Shown here: positions 14,835-15,644 of the stretch, in pieces
How the letters are laid out: each line of letters starts with the position of its first letter
Numbering within the stretch: the first letter of the stretch is position 1
Source of the DNA: Fusobacteriaceae bacterium
GTDB taxonomy: Bacteria; Fusobacteriota; Fusobacteriia; Fusobacteriales; Fusobacteriaceae
DNA: 15,644 bases
Direction of reading: 5' to 3'
Assembly (NCBI GenBank): GCA_016938425.1
Contig: JAFGUR010000096.1
Location: forward strand, 1 to 15,644
Program-made: the position numbers and the translations under genes
The notes under the pieces: model-generated
What the model saw: the letters and a program-made list of their open reading frames with translations, nothing else
Databases searched by the model: none
What the model was told of the DNA's origin: nothing

Positions 14835-15383
14835 ATGAGAATTTTAAAATACGCAATTTTAGGACTTTTAAATAGAAAACCAATGACTGGATACGATATT
14901 GGAAAAGAATTTAACTACGAAATAGCAGAATTTTGGTATGCAAAACATAGCCAAATTTATCCAGAATTAAAAAAACTTTTAGACGAAGGTCTTGTTACTT
15001 TTGATATAGAAATTTCTGGAGATATTTTAGAGAAAAAGCAATACACTATTACTGAAAAAGGAAAAGATGAACTTATAAAATGGCTTCATAAAGATGAGCT
15101 TATGGAGAAAACTGCAAAAGATGTCTTTAGACTTCGTATGTATTTTTCTAATAATTTAGATTTAGAGTCAAGGATAAAACTTTTGGAAAGTCAAAAAATG
15201 CAACATACAAGAAGGCTTAACCAACTTAGAAAAACGGCAGAACAGTACCCGGAATTACCCCCTTTTAATAGCGATAGGTTTGGAGATTTTATCGTTTTAG
15301 AAAGTGCCATTATAAGGCAAGAAAGTATCCTTAAATGGATTGAAAAGTGTATTGGTTATTGTAATCAAGAAAAACAAAAATAA
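14835..15383 (+). CDS. PadR-family regulator, close to true PadR
   Basis: This 182-aa dimeric repressor has an N-terminal winged helix (about 1-85: MRILKYAILGLLNRKPMTGY, then FWYAKHSQIYPELKKLLDEG, then the wing LEKKQYTITEKGK) and a C-terminal helical dimerisation domain (about 95-175, AphA/PadR type). From memory, the Bacillus subtilis phenolic-acid regulator PadR has nearly the same blocks (RVLKYAILGLL, FWSAKHSQIYPELKKL, LEKKMYTLT) and the same length. This is closer than is usual across the broad PadR superfamily. True PadR represses phenolic acid decarboxylase genes until p-coumarate or ferulate binds. Here no decarboxylase is nearby. Instead the gene is divergent from the carrier-reductase operon, whose promoter holds PadR-like sites. 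It very likely represses that operon. The inducer is inferred. Confidence 0.88.
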   Translation: MRILKYAILGLLNRKPMTGYDIGKEFNYEIAEFWYAKHSQIYPELKKLLDEGLVTFDIEISGDILEKKQYTITEKGKDELIKWLHKDELMEKTAKDVFRLRMYFSNNLDLESRIKLLESQKMQHTRRLNQLRKTAEQYPELPPFNSDRFGDFIVLESAIIRQESILKWIEKCIGYCNQEKQK

Positions 15384-15441
15384 AAATAGTCCAAGAAAAC
15401 ATTTCTAATCGTACTTGTTACATTCCTATAAAGATAAATTA

Positions 15442-15467
15442 AAAGAGGTTCGAATTTGAACCTCTTT
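15442..15467. terminator. Terminator between converging PadR-like and LuxR-type genes
   Basis: AAAGAGGTTC (15442-15451) pairs with GAACCTCTTT (15458-15467) around a 6-base loop. On the minus strand it is followed by a T-rich run (TTAATTTAT), and it overlaps the stop codon of the LuxR-type gene. The plus-strand T-run is short, so it works best for the minus-strand gene. Confidence 0.75.
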
Positions 15468-15644
15468 AATCAGTATAACTGCTAAAATCTACAGATATTC
15501 CTGTTTGTACAGCAAGAATTGCTAATTGAGTTCTATTTTTTAAATCTAACTTAGATAAAATATTACTAATATAGTTTCTTACAGTTCCTTCACTTATATT
15601 TAATTCGTCAGTAATTTCTTTATTTGATAATCCTCTTCCAACTA
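15466..15644 (-). CDS. LuxR/NarL-type response regulator, C-terminal part (cut by window end)
   Basis: An open frame enters from the right edge and ends at TAA (15468-15466), giving 58 residues here. They read as the LuxR-type helix-turn-helix: GLSNKEITDELNISEGTVRN then YISNILSKLDLKNRTQLAI, followed by a short tail (AVQTGISVDFSSYTD). The scaffold helix, the turn and the recognition helix SEGTVRNYISNILSKL are all intact and typical of NarL/DesR-type two-component response regulators. The DesR-like RNYIS wording is common in Gram-positive and fusobacterial members. The receiver domain and any partner kinase would lie beyond the window. It converges on the PadR-like gene and shares the terminator region with it. 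Confidence 0.85.
   Translation of the reverse strand, partial: VGRGLSNKEITDELNISEGTVRNYISNILSKLDLKNRTQLAILAVQTGISVDFSSYTD

Overview
The window is AT-rich, uses strong AGGAGG-type ribosome binding sites and carries simple hairpin-plus-T-run terminators. A Spy/CpxP-like exported protein suggests a cell with an outer membrane. Together with an anaerobe-type Fe-S flavoenzyme and an OFA-type carrier, this points to an anaerobic fermenter, most likely a Fusobacterium or a close relative. That assignment is an inference: there is no rRNA or marker gene here. No complete mobile element, CRISPR array, tRNA or rRNA is visible.

Layout. (1) 135-4642, minus strand: a MarR-family regulator, then a 440-base gap filled by a palindromic repeat element, then two translationally coupled half-transporters forming a heterodimeric multidrug ABC exporter. 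(2) 4837-5241, plus strand: a small exported Spy/CpxP-like protein, divergent from marR and closed by a two-way terminator. (3) 5347-7750, minus: a MATE efflux protein followed by a Gfo/Idh/MocA oxidoreductase, probably one transcript with a near-consensus promoter. (4) 7878-8762, minus: an uncharacterised multi-pass membrane protein (DUF5692-like). (5) 8935-9399, plus: a DUF1456 (YehS-like) protein. (6) 9400-9876: a non-coding stretch. (7) 9877-10956, minus: an exported alpha/beta-hydrolase (esterase-like). (8) 11150-14375, minus: an OFA-type MFS carrier and an Old-Yellow-Enzyme/2-enoate-reductase-like iron-sulfur flavoprotein, 19 bases apart. (9) 14835-15383, plus: a regulator very like true PadR. 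(10) 15466-15644, minus: the C-terminal DNA-binding domain of a LuxR/NarL-type response regulator, cut by the window end.

The most interesting part is 9877-15383. The PadR-like protein is divergent from the carrier-reductase operon. The operon promoter carries a 14-base-periodic run of near-perfect ATGT-N8-ACAT half-sites, the motif known for PadR of phenolic-acid responses. These sites lie inside and over the -35/-10 region. With an exported esterase just downstream, the simplest hypothesis is a phenolic (hydroxycinnamic) acid module: ester cleavage outside the cytoplasm, uptake, reduction of the side-chain double bond as an electron sink, and PadR-controlled induction. The substrate is inferred, not shown.

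A second theme is a dispersed ~90-base repeat present in opposite orientations at 3889-3981 and 14545-14634. The first copy is part of a larger palindromic structure (3895-4051).
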